Of a stretch of 64,000 nucleotides of DNA, positions 45,155 to 54,296 are shown piece after piece. Origin of the DNA: Ignavibacteria bacterium (lineage in GTDB: Bacteria; Bacteroidota; Ignavibacteria; Ch128b); contig JABLYA010000002.1 of NCBI GenBank assembly GCA_013177855.1, positions 1 through 64,000 on the forward strand, written 5' to 3'. Position 1 is the first letter of the stretch. Each line of letters starts with the position of its first letter. The notes beneath the pieces were generated by a model. The model was not told the DNA's origin and made no database searches. It was given only the letters and a program-made list of their open reading frames with translations. The position numbers and the translations under genes were made by a program.

Positions 45155-46783
45155 TTACTTAATCAATACCATTTTTAAAACCTTAGAATTTTTAGATTGC
45201 TTGAGCTGAGCATAATAAATTCCGCTCGGTAAACTTGAAGCATCAAAGTTCAGATTGTACAATTTGCCAGCTTCAAGCTCAGAATCAATCAATGTTTTAA
45301 TTTCTTGACCAACCGAATTGAAAACTTTTAAAGTGGTTTTTCCACTTTCTGGAAGAATGAAAGAGATATTTGTTGATGGATTAAAAGGATTTGGATAATT
45401 CTGGAAAAGCTCAAATGTTTTAGTTCCTAGATCAAATTCCTCAACTCCCGTTGTGTAATTAGTAAATTGTGGATTATAATTAGTCCATCCTTCATCCCAT
45501 CTTAGTCCGTTCGGATCAAATGCACCAACATAAGTAGTCTGTGTAAAGAAGGAAGATAATCTTGGGTTGTTAAAACTGGCTCCGCTTGCTGCAGGTGAGT
45601 TGATTGCAGGAACTGGATTTGGATTGGTTGGATTAAATGGATCAATTAAACCAACACTCGATGGCTGGACATATCTTCGATTACCATAGGTTGGATTGTC
45701 ATACCAACCTTGTGCATCAAAACCACTCTGATTTGTAATAATTCCATTACCAGCTCTTAAACCAGCCCATATTGAGTTTCTTATTTGAAGCGTATCGCCG
45801 GTTGCTGAATTACGAACTGCTGAACCATCCAACAACAAACCGGTGGGGAATCCCATCACAATTGAATTATAAATTGAAGTTTGTGCAGCTCTTCTGATAT
45901 GTGCACCTCTTCTGAAATTTGGATTGTATTGTGTGAAAGAAGTATCAGGCATTGGACCAATAATTGTAAAGTTAGAAATCACGGGCAAAGTTCTTGGTAT
46001 GTTATATGTGCCAGTTCCATCATTATCCGTTTCAAATCCATTTGAACCAGAAATATCAGCAATGTTAGGATCTCGAATTGCAAGTCCAAATTGTAGATTT
46101 CCACTAAATCCGAAATCCATATCAAAATCATCGTCAACTCCTTTATAAGAGATAAGATATTTTGCATTAACATTTCCACCAAACCATTCAAAAGAATCAT
46201 CTCCTGAATAACTTACTTGCACATATTCAATGACAGTGCCTCGACCGACACCGCCAAGTGTTAACCCATTTATTTCATTATCAGGCAGAAAAGCAATTCC
46301 CGGAAATTCAATACGTACATATCTTAAAATCCCACTATTGTCGTTATCATTTGGATTTGCCCCACCACCGTAAATCGTTCCTGTTCCTCCTTCGATTGTT
46401 GCAGTTCCACCTGGTACATTGATTCTAGCATTGCCAGCAATAATAATCCCACCCCAATCACCGGGTCCCCTTTGCCCCACGGGTTGTTGACTTGTGAAAA
46501 CTATTGGTCTTTCTTTTGTTCCGTTTGCAATAATCTTCGCCCCACGATTAATGATTAGAGTTCCTTTTGAATCTTTTTCACCATATATAATTGTTCCTGG
46601 TTCGATTGTTAATACAGCAGGAGGATTAACATTAACAAAACCACGAAACAAATATTTCTTTGTGCTCGATAAATATGCATTAGAATTAATATTACCTTCT
46701 ATTACACTATCAACTGGTGCGAGTTGAGCAAACAGATTAATAGAAAATAAAACAAGACTTAAAAGTAAAGTATTTACTTTCAT
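45155..46783 (-). CDS. T9SS-exported beta-helix-like surface protein paired with a TonB receptor
   Basis: The 542-residue protein has a signal peptide ending LFAQ. Residues about 30-430 contain repeated short-strand patterns (LTIEPGTIIYGEKDSKGTLIINRGAKIIANGT, GDWGGIIIAGNARI) suggesting a right-handed beta-helix. The C-terminus is a type A T9SS sorting domain with NYPNPFNPSTNISF...SGIYYAQLKQSKNSKVLKMVLIK. It is thus expected on the cell surface. It follows the TonB receptor gene after 14 bp, so they form one unit; the pair probably captures and imports a common ligand. AAGGAGATACTC precedes the start. Confidence 0.88.
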   Translation of the reverse strand: MKVNTLLLSLVLFSINLFAQLAPVDSVIEGNINSNAYLSSTKKYLFRGFVNVNPPAVLTIEPGTIIYGEKDSKGTLIINRGAKIIANGTKERPIVFTSQQPVGQRGPGDWGGIIIAGNARINVPGGTATIEGGTGTIYGGGANPNDNDNSGILRYVRIEFPGIAFLPDNEINGLTLGGVGRGTVIEYVQVSYSGDDSFEWFGGNVNAKYLISYKGVDDDFDMDFGFSGNLQFGLAIRDPNIADISGSNGFETDNDGTGTYNIPRTLPVISNFTIIGPMPDTSFTQYNPNFRRGAHIRRAAQTSIYNSIVMGFPTGLLLDGSAVRNSATGDTLQIRNSIWAGLRAGNGIITNQSGFDAQGWYDNPTYGNRRYVQPSSVGLIDPFNPTNPNPVPAINSPAASGASFNNPRLSSFFTQTTYVGAFDPNGLRWDEGWTNYNPQFTNYTTGVEEFDLGTKTFELFQNYPNPFNPSTNISFILPESGKTTLKVFNSVGQEIKTLIDSELEAGKLYNLNFDASSLPSGIYYAQLKQSKNSKVLKMVLIK

Positions 46784-46797
46784 AAATGAGTATCTCC

Positions 46798-49587
46798 TTA
46801 ATTTAGTTTATAACTTATTCCTAATGAGTAAGTTGAGTTTGTTTTTATAACTCTTGCCGGCAAGTTACCCTGTACAAACTCAACATCTTTAGCAAGGATA
46901 TCCTTAATACCAAAACTTAAGCTAAATCCTGAAAATAGAGGCTGTGAAATTTTCAAATCGATTATATCACGCGGTTTTTCAATTATATCGTCTTGATATG
47001 CTGTTGCAACTTCTACAATTCTTTCGCCAATGCGGTTATAAAAAACCGAGAGTGAGGTACCAAGTGTTGGTTCAACAAAGAATAAACCTAAATTGATAAC
47101 ATAAGGTGATTGTCCCTGAAGTGGTCTATTTTCTCTTGCTATTGTTGTTTCGGTTCCTTTGACATTAACGAGTGACTTTATTCTTGTATAATTTCCATTA
47201 ATAGAGAGATTTTCTAAATAATCACTAATAAATCCAAAAGAAAATCTTCCTTCAATTTCATAACCATAAACTTTTGCTTCATCGGAGTTCATAAATGTTC
47301 TTTCAGAACCGAGTGCGCTGCCTGTTACAACAACTTTTTCTATTGCATTTGAAATCTTTTTATAGAACAAGCTGGCTGAAATTAATTTCCCTAAGCCAGG
47401 AAAACTTTCAATTCTTAAATCATAATTTTTAATGAAGGACCTTTGTAAATCGGGATTACCACGCAATGATGTTTGAGTTGCAAAATCGAAATATGCAAAC
47501 GGAGCAAGTTCTCTTAGTTCAGGTCTATTTAGTGTTTGACTGTAAGATAATCTTAGATTGGTCTTATCATTTAATTTATAAAGAAGATTGATTGATGGCA
47601 GCAAGTCAATTTTCTTCAAATGATTTGATATTGGGATCTGTCCACTAAGATCCATCGAATTAATTTTTTGAAGAGCATTTTCTAACCTTACTCCGCTTAT
47701 AATATTTAAATCTCGTTCAAGTATTTTCACAGGAATTTCGGTCATTGCATAGCTGGCGAAAATCTCTTCTGATGCAGAGTAATTATTAGTTCCATTAACA
47801 TATTCGTCTATTGAAAATCCATTCTGTCTGAAATTCTCAGATTCAAAAATTTTATCTAAAGGAAGATACAATAAGCTGAAATCGGTAAACCCATTACCTG
47901 GTGCATTGATAATTACACTAATTAATCGAGATGAAAAATCTCTTTTTACTTTATCATAAGAGATACCCAATTTGAATTTTGTAGAATAAAATTTTGTTTT
48001 AAGGTCAAATGATATTCCTCGTGATTTATCATAAAGATTTGAGAAAAACCTTCCGCTATTTTTAAGATTTGGCTGAAAACCTAAAACAGCGGCAAAAGGT
48101 AAATCTTCACCAATATCTCTTGCATAATAAATTCTTCTATAATCCGGTTCATTTTTTCTTGAATTATTAAGATAAATCTTCCAGTCTATTTTTAATTCAT
48201 TCAATGAAGCGATGTAATGTTCCCCACTTAATTGAGTAGAAATCAAATCTCTTTCAATGTATCTAAGAGCGGTTTGTTTTTGCTCTTTTCCCGCGTCGGA
48301 ATATTGGTAACCGTGTAATTGTGAAACTTCATCATCTGATGTATGAGAATAAAGATTTTTCAAGCTAAACTGATGATTACCTGAAATTTTGTAACTAAGA
48401 TTAAAAAGCCCTCCAATGTTTTTTGACAGTTGAGATCTGTTTCCAGAATACTCAAACCGTTTTTCACCGCTCGACTCATATTCGTTCAGTATTGAAAAAG
48501 AATTTTTATAATCATTCTTGTAATTGAAAGCAACTAAGAAACCAAACTGCTGACCAATAAGTTTTGCCCCATCTCCAATCATAAATGAAAAGCTCTGATT
48601 TAATGGTGCCCTTGTTGTATTTGGTGACCAAACATTTTTCAAACTTCTTGCCAGTTCATTTATTTCGTTTCGAGCCAAACCTGATTTAGTCAAATCGTGA
48701 GGGAAATTAGAAGGAAGATCTCTGCTGCCGTTATCAAATCCCCAGAAATTAGTTCCATTAGGATATGTAAAGAAACTTCTTAATGTAGTATTGTCAGTAT
48801 ATGATGAAGAATAATTAAAATTAACTTTCAAATCTTCTGGAAAACTTATAGTATTTAATTGAACTACTCCGCCTGCAAAGTTAGCTGGTAGATCAGGCGT
48901 GTAAGACTTAATTACATTTGCATTTTCAATTAAACTTGCTGAAAGTAGATCAAATGAGAAAGCTTTTTTCTCTGATTCTGTACTTGTCAGATTTGTATTG
49001 TTTAATTGGGCGACATTATACCTCTCGCTCGTGCCTCGAACATTTACAAACTTATTCTCAATTAGTGTAACTCCGGTTACTCGCTTTAAAACATCACTTG
49101 TCAGCCCATCGGTTGTTTTTCTAATTTGTTCAGAGCTGATGCCATCCATTATATTTTGTGAATTCTTTCTGAGATTAAGTAAGGCACTTTCAAAAGATTT
49201 ATCAACTTTACCAGCTACAACTACCTCCTGCGTTTCAATAATATTGTTGCTTAATGTGATTTTTAATTCAGTTGTTTTGTTAGCTTCAACCTTTACATCC
49301 CTGATTATTTTTGTCTGATATGCAATGTGACTTATTTTAATATTGTATAAACCAGTTTCAATTTCTTTTATAGTAAACTTTCCATTAAGATCTGTTGCGG
49401 CACCAATGAATGTATTTTCAATCAAAACATTACCGCCGATAATTGCTTCTCCAGTCACTTCATCTACAACAATACCAGTAATCGTTCCCTTATTCTGAGA
49501 GAAAAGATCAACCTGGAAAAATATTAAGAAAACGGTTACAAGAAATATCATAAAACTTTTTAACTTTTGGTTGATTTTATTTCTCAT
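46798..49587 (-). CDS. TonB-dependent receptor with carboxypeptidase-regulatory domain
   Basis: The 929-residue protein has a signal peptide, then a CarboxypepD_reg-like domain (about 33-115: GTITGIVVDEVTGEAIIGGNVLIE), a plug (about 120-245 with LKRVTGVTLIENKFVNVRG) and the 22-strand barrel ending SYSLGISYKLN-type. It imports a large or scarce nutrient across the outer membrane using TonB energy. Start supported by CCAAGGAGATAAAA. Upstream lies the Pho-box-like array (49628-49676), so the ligand may be phosphorus-containing. The gene behind it encodes a surface beta-helix protein. Confidence 0.93.
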   Translation of the reverse strand: MRNKINQKLKSFMIFLVTVFLIFFQVDLFSQNKGTITGIVVDEVTGEAIIGGNVLIENTFIGAATDLNGKFTIKEIETGLYNIKISHIAYQTKIIRDVKVEANKTTELKITLSNNIIETQEVVVAGKVDKSFESALLNLRKNSQNIMDGISSEQIRKTTDGLTSDVLKRVTGVTLIENKFVNVRGTSERYNVAQLNNTNLTSTESEKKAFSFDLLSASLIENANVIKSYTPDLPANFAGGVVQLNTISFPEDLKVNFNYSSSYTDNTTLRSFFTYPNGTNFWGFDNGSRDLPSNFPHDLTKSGLARNEINELARSLKNVWSPNTTRAPLNQSFSFMIGDGAKLIGQQFGFLVAFNYKNDYKNSFSILNEYESSGEKRFEYSGNRSQLSKNIGGLFNLSYKISGNHQFSLKNLYSHTSDDEVSQLHGYQYSDAGKEQKQTALRYIERDLISTQLSGEHYIASLNELKIDWKIYLNNSRKNEPDYRRIYYARDIGEDLPFAAVLGFQPNLKNSGRFFSNLYDKSRGISFDLKTKFYSTKFKLGISYDKVKRDFSSRLISVIINAPGNGFTDFSLLYLPLDKIFESENFRQNGFSIDEYVNGTNNYSASEEIFASYAMTEIPVKILERDLNIISGVRLENALQKINSMDLSGQIPISNHLKKIDLLPSINLLYKLNDKTNLRLSYSQTLNRPELRELAPFAYFDFATQTSLRGNPDLQRSFIKNYDLRIESFPGLGKLISASLFYKKISNAIEKVVVTGSALGSERTFMNSDEAKVYGYEIEGRFSFGFISDYLENLSINGNYTRIKSLVNVKGTETTIARENRPLQGQSPYVINLGLFFVEPTLGTSLSVFYNRIGERIVEVATAYQDDIIEKPRDIIDLKISQPLFSGFSLSFGIKDILAKDVEFVQGNLPARVIKTNSTYSLGISYKLN

Positions 49588-49627
49588 TTTTATCTCCTTG
49601 GTTTTGCCTGCAAGCTAAAGGTGACTT

Positions 49628-49676
49628 GTTAAGAAAAGGTTAACACTAAGTAAATTTTAGATTAAGTAATTGTAAA
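49628..49676 (-). promoter_or_regulatory. Pho-box-like operator: five half-sites with 11-bp period
   Basis: Read on the minus strand, half-sites TTTAC, TTAAT, TTTAC, TTAAC and TTAAC (plus-strand positions 49672-49676, 49661-49665, 49650-49654, 49639-49643 and 49628-49632) are spaced exactly 11 bp apart. Direct 11-bp repeats are how PhoB/PhoP/OmpR-type winged-helix regulators bind. The half-site TT(A/T)A(C/T) with about 5-6 bp between resembles the Bacillus PhoP box and the cyanobacterial Pho box. It lies 41-89 bp upstream of the TonB-receptor ATG. Confidence 0.6.
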
Positions 49677-50105
49677 ATTACTCTGAACGTATTCAAAAAT
49701 GATTTATTAAAAAAATTAACTTCTTTCAATTATTTTAAGCAGAAATATCAAGGGGGGGTTGATTTCTACTTATACTAGGAAGTACCTATTAACAAGAGTT
49801 AGACGCAATAAAATTAGATAATAGAAAACCCTAAATTATTTTGATCTAAGAAAAATTCTTTTAGAGATAAGAGAATGTTCGAAATTTTAAGTTTAAATAG
49901 TAAAAACCATTTCATCAGATAACTCTCAGAAGCAATTTAGATTTTTTATAAGTCATTTAAATTTAACTGACTATTTTTTGGCCCCAAAGAACAGCTTATT
50001 TCTTTCATTGAAAAATTTTTTTTGATTTTTTAATATTTAAATGAGGTTTGTTAATTAAAGGCATCTTAAAAAACTTAAAATTCAAAATCATAACGGAGAG
50101 AAAAA
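49677..50105. other. Intergenic region between TonB receptor and T9SS surface protein
   Basis: With the operator array it makes a 518-bp divergent gap. It contains a run of seven G (49752-49758) and otherwise AT-rich sequence. No frame, hairpin with T-tract or riboswitch was recognised; it must hold promoters for both flanking genes. Confidence 0.4.
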
Positions 50106-52745
50106 ATGAAAACAAAATTATTTCTCATCGTTTATTTTATAACCTGCTCCTTTTTACTTTCACAAAACATAAATGTATTCGGAACAGGTTATGGTAATTA
50201 TCTTTCACTTGTTACAAACGATATACGCTCTAAATTTAAAAATGACTTAAACGGTAATTCCTATATTGTATCATTGGGTGTTGATAGAAGATTATATGCA
50301 ACAAAGATTACTGAAAATAAAATATACGCTCCATTACCCATTTGCCAAATCCCTTCGTGGGGGCTAATAGTATGGGATTTTGATATTGATATTAACGGTG
50401 TATTTCACATTGCTGGATTTATCGAAGAAAGTTCGTATAAGTCTTTATTCTATATAAATTCCAGTAATGGTATCCCTGTAGTAGTTTCAACAACACCTGC
50501 TGATAGTGCATTTCAAACATATGTTCGTGTATTGAGAACGACGGATAACCAACTAATTGTAAACTATGCCTATCGTCAAGGACCATTTCTTAAATGGATA
50601 CAATTAATAAATCCCACTTCATCAAATCTGAATAAATTTGAAAACAACATTGATTTATCGCCCTATAACACTTCACCGTACAGGTTAGATTATCTAGAGT
50701 ATTCAGCAAATAAAAATCTCTTTTTTTATGTTCTGTATACTAAAAACATAAATTTTTTGGATTCCGTACAAGTAACATATAATACTTTCAAAGTAAATAG
50801 TAACGGCATTGTGGATAATTTATTAACCCAAACTTTTGTGCTAACAATGTATGGGGATCCATATTATTTAACCTTACCACTTGCAAATAATAATGACCAA
50901 TATATTAATTGGTTAATCGCAGAATTTAGATTTTACAATATCTTAGATAAAAAATTATCTATAAGAGATTTATACATCGACAATTCAAATAATATTTACT
51001 TCATAAATCAATTGAATAATAATCTTTATTATTATGTCTACACTGCTCAAAATCTACCTATTAATTCGGGGTCAGCTCCGTATCGCCAAATTCAGATTAC
51101 AAGTCAAAATTTGACTTACCGACCAGATAGTTCAATTCAAATTAATATTTTACCAGTTAGTCTCGGGGTATTGAACTTAAATAAAGCGTTTATTTTATTT
51201 TCTAATACACTTACTAATGCACTTAAAAGCATTGGTTCAACATTACTGAGAATTGAAAATAATAGCATTTATCATGAGTATATAATTACAATTGGAAATT
51301 TCGAGGTTGCGGCCGGTGAAAATCAATTTTGGTTATATCGTAATAATAGACTCTACTTAGCAAAATCTATTGAATATGACTCAATTGATGTTAACCATGG
51401 TAGATTTTACTTTTTCCCCATTAAATATGATAACAGTGAACTGCTCTCTAACTATAAAGAAAGCGAAATTTTAAAATTTGAATTTCCGCAAATTAATCCA
51501 TCTAACAAACCATATAAATTTAAATTTGACGAAAATGGTTTAAGTTATATTCTTTCTATGACCATTGATACAATTAAATTTATAGCCGGAACGGAAAAGT
51601 TTGGAAGACTTTATCTTACAAGAGAAACTTCTCCAGGGATCTGGATACAACAAATTATTTCAAACGATACTCTTTCATACAATTACTCTCAACATGATTT
51701 TGATATAGACAAAAATGGTGTGGTTCATTGTGTTTACAGCTTCGATTATAAACTATTCTATACAAACAATTCTACAGGTCTATTTCAAACTCCTATAGTC
51801 GTTGACACTATCACTTATGGTTATTACTTCTTTGTTAATGTGCGAGCTTATTCAACAGATACTGTTTATATACTCGCTAAAACAGGATATGGCAATTATA
51901 GCCTGTATTCTGGTAATTATAATAATAACTTCAACAAATTTAACATATCATTTCCAAGCAGCTGGCCTCCTGTGCTCGCAGTAGATAATAATAATAATGC
52001 TTTTGTTTTTAATCCAGAACGTTACTCCTCAAGTGGAAGTTATGATTATTACTACTACAAATTTCACTATAACAATTTCATATTTAGAAAAAAGTTTCTC
52101 TCATTTCCTGCACAAGCATCATCTAGGCTTTATATTGATGCAGCTTATGATAAAAATAGAATCGTTCACTTAATAGCAGGTGATAATGTCCATCCTAAAA
52201 TATATTATGCAAATTCAATTAATGATTTTTCTAATCCAGTAGAGTATGACTTAAGTATCATATCAAATATTTTCAATTTTAGAACCAGTCATCCGTATAT
52301 AGGAACAATTAAACTTTATCCTTCCAGCAATGAAAACAGAATCTATTTTACAACTTTACTCGGTTTAGAAAATCCTGCAAATTTTCCAGCCGCCTTCGGC
52401 TGGTTACCCTACATTATGACAAATATTGAAAATCCAGAGCGGATTATAGTCGATAATTTTAGATTATACCAGAATTATCCTAATCCGTTTAATCCTTCAA
52501 CAAAATTTAAATTTTCTCTGCCTGAAAAAGCTAATGTAATAATTGAAATTTATGATATACTCGGACAAAAAATTTATGAATTCCCCGAAAGAATTTTTGA
52601 ACCTGGCATTTATGAAGAAGAGTGGAATGGTATTGATAATCAAAATTCTAAAGTCTCAAGCGGAATTTATTTCTTAAAACTCAATGCAAGATCAGGACAC
52701 AATAAAGTTTTCACTGATATTAAGAAAATGGTTTTGATGAAATGA
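50106..52745 (+). CDS. Large secreted protein with T9SS C-terminal sorting domain
   Basis: The 879-residue protein has a signal peptide ending LSQ. The body (about 25-790) is beta-rich with repeated DxxGVxHxxYS/F-like segments (for example DFDIDKNGVVHCVYSF, DIDINGVFHIAGF), which suggests a beta-propeller with Asp-box-like loops. The C-terminal 85 residues are a T9SS sorting domain with NYPNPFNPSTKFKFSLPEK and SSGIYFLKLNARSGHN...KKMVLMK. It probably sits on the cell surface. I recognise no enzyme motif. It is a single gene with GGAGAG before the start; the palindrome pair at 52825-52875 follows downstream. Confidence 0.85.
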   Translation: MKTKLFLIVYFITCSFLLSQNINVFGTGYGNYLSLVTNDIRSKFKNDLNGNSYIVSLGVDRRLYATKITENKIYAPLPICQIPSWGLIVWDFDIDINGVFHIAGFIEESSYKSLFYINSSNGIPVVVSTTPADSAFQTYVRVLRTTDNQLIVNYAYRQGPFLKWIQLINPTSSNLNKFENNIDLSPYNTSPYRLDYLEYSANKNLFFYVLYTKNINFLDSVQVTYNTFKVNSNGIVDNLLTQTFVLTMYGDPYYLTLPLANNNDQYINWLIAEFRFYNILDKKLSIRDLYIDNSNNIYFINQLNNNLYYYVYTAQNLPINSGSAPYRQIQITSQNLTYRPDSSIQINILPVSLGVLNLNKAFILFSNTLTNALKSIGSTLLRIENNSIYHEYIITIGNFEVAAGENQFWLYRNNRLYLAKSIEYDSIDVNHGRFYFFPIKYDNSELLSNYKESEILKFEFPQINPSNKPYKFKFDENGLSYILSMTIDTIKFIAGTEKFGRLYLTRETSPGIWIQQIISNDTLSYNYSQHDFDIDKNGVVHCVYSFDYKLFYTNNSTGLFQTPIVVDTITYGYYFFVNVRAYSTDTVYILAKTGYGNYSLYSGNYNNNFNKFNISFPSSWPPVLAVDNNNNAFVFNPERYSSSGSYDYYYYKFHYNNFIFRKKFLSFPAQASSRLYIDAAYDKNRIVHLIAGDNVHPKIYYANSINDFSNPVEYDLSIISNIFNFRTSHPYIGTIKLYPSSNENRIYFTTLLGLENPANFPAAFGWLPYIMTNIENPERIIVDNFRLYQNYPNPFNPSTKFKFSLPEKANVIIEIYDILGQKIYEFPERIFEPGIYEEEWNGIDNQNSKVSSGIYFLKLNARSGHNKVFTDIKKMVLMK

Positions 52746-52824
52746 ATTTTATAATTGTTAATGAATATGCTCTTTTCTGAATTATAGTCATTATAAACCT
52801 TAATTAAATATTTTAATTCCCTGC

Positions 52825-52875
52825 ATCATCATTTATGATGATTTGTTTGCACAGGATTGCCATTTATGGCAATCC
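52825..52875. repeat. Pair of short perfect palindromes (REP/BIME-like)
   Basis: ATCATCAT TT ATGATGAT (52825-52842) and GGATTGCCAT TT ATGGCAATCC (52854-52875) share the inner core CATTTATG but have different outer arms, separated by TTGTTTGCACA. Both lack a clear T-tract, so they look like repetitive palindromes rather than terminators, related in style to the elements at 291-790. Confidence 0.6.
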
Positions 52876-53031
52876 GATTTTATAGTAATCCGAAATTATA
52901 ATTAGCGTTATCACGGGAATGAGGCAGGAGTCTTTGTAACTCAATCGGCGCTCAATATGTATTTTAACAAACAGCTTGAAGATGAATATTAAAACAAAAA
53001 TTTTTCGGGGCAAAGAGATATTTGGAAAAAT

Positions 53032-54180
53032 CTAAAAAGTTGTTCTGTAATATTTCCCAAATTCCTCTGCGAGACCTTTCAGTAACTTAATATTTTCAGC
53101 TGGGACTTTTGGAGCAATTGAACATGCTGTACTGAGTATAAAACCGCCGTTAACTTTCCCCGTCAAAATTATTTCTGAAACATCTACAATAATCTTCCTC
53201 GGTTTTCCAAAAAGCAAAGTATTTACGGAATCTATATTTCCTTTGATGAAGACTTTTGTCCCTAATCTTCTTTTTGCATCGATTAAATCAACATCACCAA
53301 GTGGTTTAGGATCCAGACATTCAATTCCTGATGTGCCCGATTCAATCATCAAATCAAGTCTATCATTAATTGCGCCGCAAGTGTGAAGATAAGCAAATTT
53401 ACCTTTTGACTTAATTGCAGAAATTATTTGTGATTCATAAGGCAGAACAAACTCTTTGTAAAATTCTGGTGAAATAAATCCAGCTCCTGCAAATGGTGAA
53501 GAAATTTTTATTGCATCTATTGGCTTATCACACATCTCAAAAGCAAGTTTTGAAATTCCGTCCGTGTAATGTTGAAGAATTTGTTTGCATTTATCCGGAT
53601 TTTCTATGAGAGACATTAAAGCATTTTCATATCCCAGAAGATCAAGTAAATAATCAAACGGCGAAGTGACTTCTCCATGAATTGAAAACTCATCTCCAAC
53701 TCTCTGATAGATCAAATCAAAAATTTCAAATTTATTGTTCAGATCAATTTTAAAGTGTAATCCACCAGAGACAGGTATGTAATCAATTTCTTTTGGTAGA
53801 GATGAAACTTCTATCTCATCAATCGAGGGATATTTTCTTTCACCGTAAAATTCCGGGAATGGTAAATCTTCATTTGTAAAAATTAGCTTTCTATCATCGA
53901 GATAAACAATTTCTCTATCTTCTTTTATTTCTCTTTGATTATAAATCTCTTTCCAAGTTTTGAAGTGTCCATGCAGACTTACCAGAATTCCATCAAATTG
54001 ATAAAGCTCTCTCAAGTAAATAAGTCCATTTGCAAAAGTTTCAGCATCAAACCAGAAATCTACAGGAGAAATGTCTTTCAATTGCTGAAGCATATGCCCG
54101 ATACTCATCTGACACATTACAGGAACTCGATCGGGATATTCAAAATTCATTGCAAGAAGAACTCTTTCCCTTGAAGTCAT
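53032..54180 (-). CDS. Uroporphyrinogen decarboxylase family protein (URO-D/methyltransferase-like)
   Basis: The 382-residue TIM-barrel protein has MTSRERVLLAMNFEYPDRVPV at the start, HGEVTSPFD in the middle, FAYLHTCG and IKGNIDS near the end. This is the MtaA/MtbA-like part of the URO-D superfamily, where His and Cys (HTCG here) bind zinc for methyl transfer, rather than the heme-pathway HemE. Substrate unknown. No corrinoid protein is beside it. It is a single gene on the minus strand; a terminator at 54221-54242 separates it from the amylase unit. Confidence 0.88.
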   Translation of the reverse strand: MTSRERVLLAMNFEYPDRVPVMCQMSIGHMLQQLKDISPVDFWFDAETFANGLIYLRELYQFDGILVSLHGHFKTWKEIYNQREIKEDREIVYLDDRKLIFTNEDLPFPEFYGERKYPSIDEIEVSSLPKEIDYIPVSGGLHFKIDLNNKFEIFDLIYQRVGDEFSIHGEVTSPFDYLLDLLGYENALMSLIENPDKCKQILQHYTDGISKLAFEMCDKPIDAIKISSPFAGAGFISPEFYKEFVLPYESQIISAIKSKGKFAYLHTCGAINDRLDLMIESGTSGIECLDPKPLGDVDLIDAKRRLGTKVFIKGNIDSVNTLLFGKPRKIIVDVSEIILTGKVNGGFILSTACSIAPKVPAENIKLLKGLAEEFGKYYRTTF

Positions 54181-54220
54181 ACCATTTTAATAATGTTTAT
54201 TTTATCCTCTAAAAATTTTA

Positions 54221-54242
54221 TAGGCTGGAAAAATCCAGCCTT
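54221..54242 (-). terminator. Terminator after the amylase gene
   Basis: GGCTGG / CCAGCC arms (54223-54228, 54235-54240) with an A-rich loop; on the minus strand TATAAAATTTTT follows. Confidence 0.7.
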
Positions 54243-54296
54243 AAGAAATTTATTTGCAGAAATTGAAAGAGCTTTTTTCAAAATTTACACTTTCAA

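Noticed and set aside
49752-49758. Run of seven G as a phase-variation tract
   Set aside because: It is 165 bp from the nearest start and only seven bases; no supporting structure.
49588-50105. Cobalamin or other riboswitch upstream of the TonB receptor
   Set aside because: No B12-box or long conserved stem was found; the 11-bp array explains the conserved-looking part better.
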